Shown here: positions 5,467-5,689 of the stretch, piece after piece
How positions within the stretch are numbered: the stretch's first letter is position 1
Layout: each line of letters opens with the position of its first letter
Assembly (NCBI GenBank): GCA_023425615.1
Contig: JAFACJ010001204.1
Span: forward strand, 1-5,689
From: Actinomycetes bacterium
Lineage (GTDB): Bacteria > Actinomycetota > Actinomycetes > Streptosporangiales > Streptosporangiaceae
Length of the DNA: 5,689 bases
Reading direction: 5' to 3'
The notes under the pieces: generated by a model
The model's input: the letters and a program-made list of their open reading frames with translations, nothing else
The model's database searches: none
Told to the model about the DNA's origin: nothing
Program-made: the position numbers and the translations under genes

Positions 5467-5689
5467 TCAGCCCAGCACACGGTCCTGGCCGAACCGGATC
5501 TGGATCAGGTCGGCGACCTCCGCGGCGCGGTCGCGCACCTGCGCGGCCCACCGGGCGACGGTCCTGCCGTCGGCACCGGCGGGCGGGAAGGACATCCGGA
5601 CCGCCAGCCGCGGGGCACCGGCCAGCGGCACCGCCACGGTGATGGAGCGGACGTCGTAGGTGCCGTCGGGATCGAGGTCGGGCTCGTAG
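5467..5689 (-). CDS. Probable IclR-family transcriptional regulator, C-terminal fragment
   Basis: An open minus-strand frame enters from the right edge and ends at a TGA (5469-5467). About 74 C-terminal residues are visible; the start lies outside the window. The fragment contains a YDVRSITVAVPL stretch, then a strand ending in MSFPP, then an amphipathic helix (RWAAQVRDRAAEVADLI). This strand-strand-helix ending, with a 'DVRSI..PV' type start, is what I expect at the end of the IclR effector-binding domain. No helix-turn-helix can be seen because the N-terminus is missing. It ends 32 bases before the extradiol dioxygenase start and has the same orientation, so it is probably co-transcribed with the catabolic genes. 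IclR proteins commonly control aromatic degradation operons, which fits the context. Coding status is fairly sure; the family is a resemblance call and could be another GAF-like sensor domain. Confidence 0.55.
   Translation of the reverse strand, partial: YEPDLDPDGTYDVRSITVAVPLAGAPRLAVRMSFPPAGADGRTVARWAAQVRDRAAEVADLIQIRFGQDRVLG

Noticed and set aside
4556..5551. Longer version of the dioxygenase starting upstream of 5434
   Set aside because: The extra residues come from the preceding regulator gene read in another frame; the ATG at 5434 has its own ribosome binding site and fits family N-termini.
1..5689. CRISPR arrays, tRNA/rRNA genes, insertion sequences or inverted terminal repeats
   Set aside because: Nearly all the sequence is accounted for by six tightly packed protein genes; no repeated units, RNA gene motifs or transposase frames were seen.

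Overview
The window is GC-rich (strongly G/C-biased third codon positions, GTG/TTG starts, purine-rich Shine-Dalgarno sites), which points to a high-GC actinomycete. I cannot place it at genus level. All convincing genes lie on the minus strand, so transcription runs from right (5689) to left (1). They form one tight block with gaps of about 32, 30, -1, 37 and 52 bases, which looks like a single operon.

In transcription order: (i) the C-terminal end of a probable IclR-family regulator, cut by the window edge (5467-5689); (ii) a type I extradiol (VOC) ring-cleavage dioxygenase with all metal ligands (4556-5434); (iii) an HsaA-like flavin-dependent monooxygenase oxygenase component (3359-4525); (iv) an HsaD/BphD-like meta-cleavage-product hydrolase homologue in which all three catalytic triad positions are replaced (Ser to Ala, Asp to Asn, His to Leu) (2484-3359); (v) a second alpha/beta hydrolase with an intact Ser-Asp-His triad and a TTG start (1586-2446); (vi) an HpaB-family FADH2-dependent phenol monooxygenase gene that is in frame from a strong ribosome binding site and ATG but carries an amber TAG at codon 49 (70-1533). 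A short AT-richer stretch (1-69) follows and holds a possible minus-strand promoter for a gene outside the window.

Together the genes look like the upper part of an aromatic meta-cleavage pathway. A phenol would be ortho-hydroxylated by one of the two-component monooxygenases, the catechol cleaved by the extradiol enzyme, and the ring-opened product cut by a C-C hydrolase. The gene set resembles the hsaA-hsaD-hsaC steroid-ring module, but the order differs, no flavin reductase is visible, and the lower-pathway genes are absent. The true substrate is unknown, and a role in specialised metabolism cannot be excluded.

Two observations stand out. The first is the triad-less hydrolase, kept in frame and overlapping the monooxygenase stop by one base. 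It looks like a retained pseudoenzyme or an enzyme with different chemistry. The second is the amber codon in the otherwise well-preserved HpaB-family gene, which could be a nonsense mutation, a sequencing error or readthrough.
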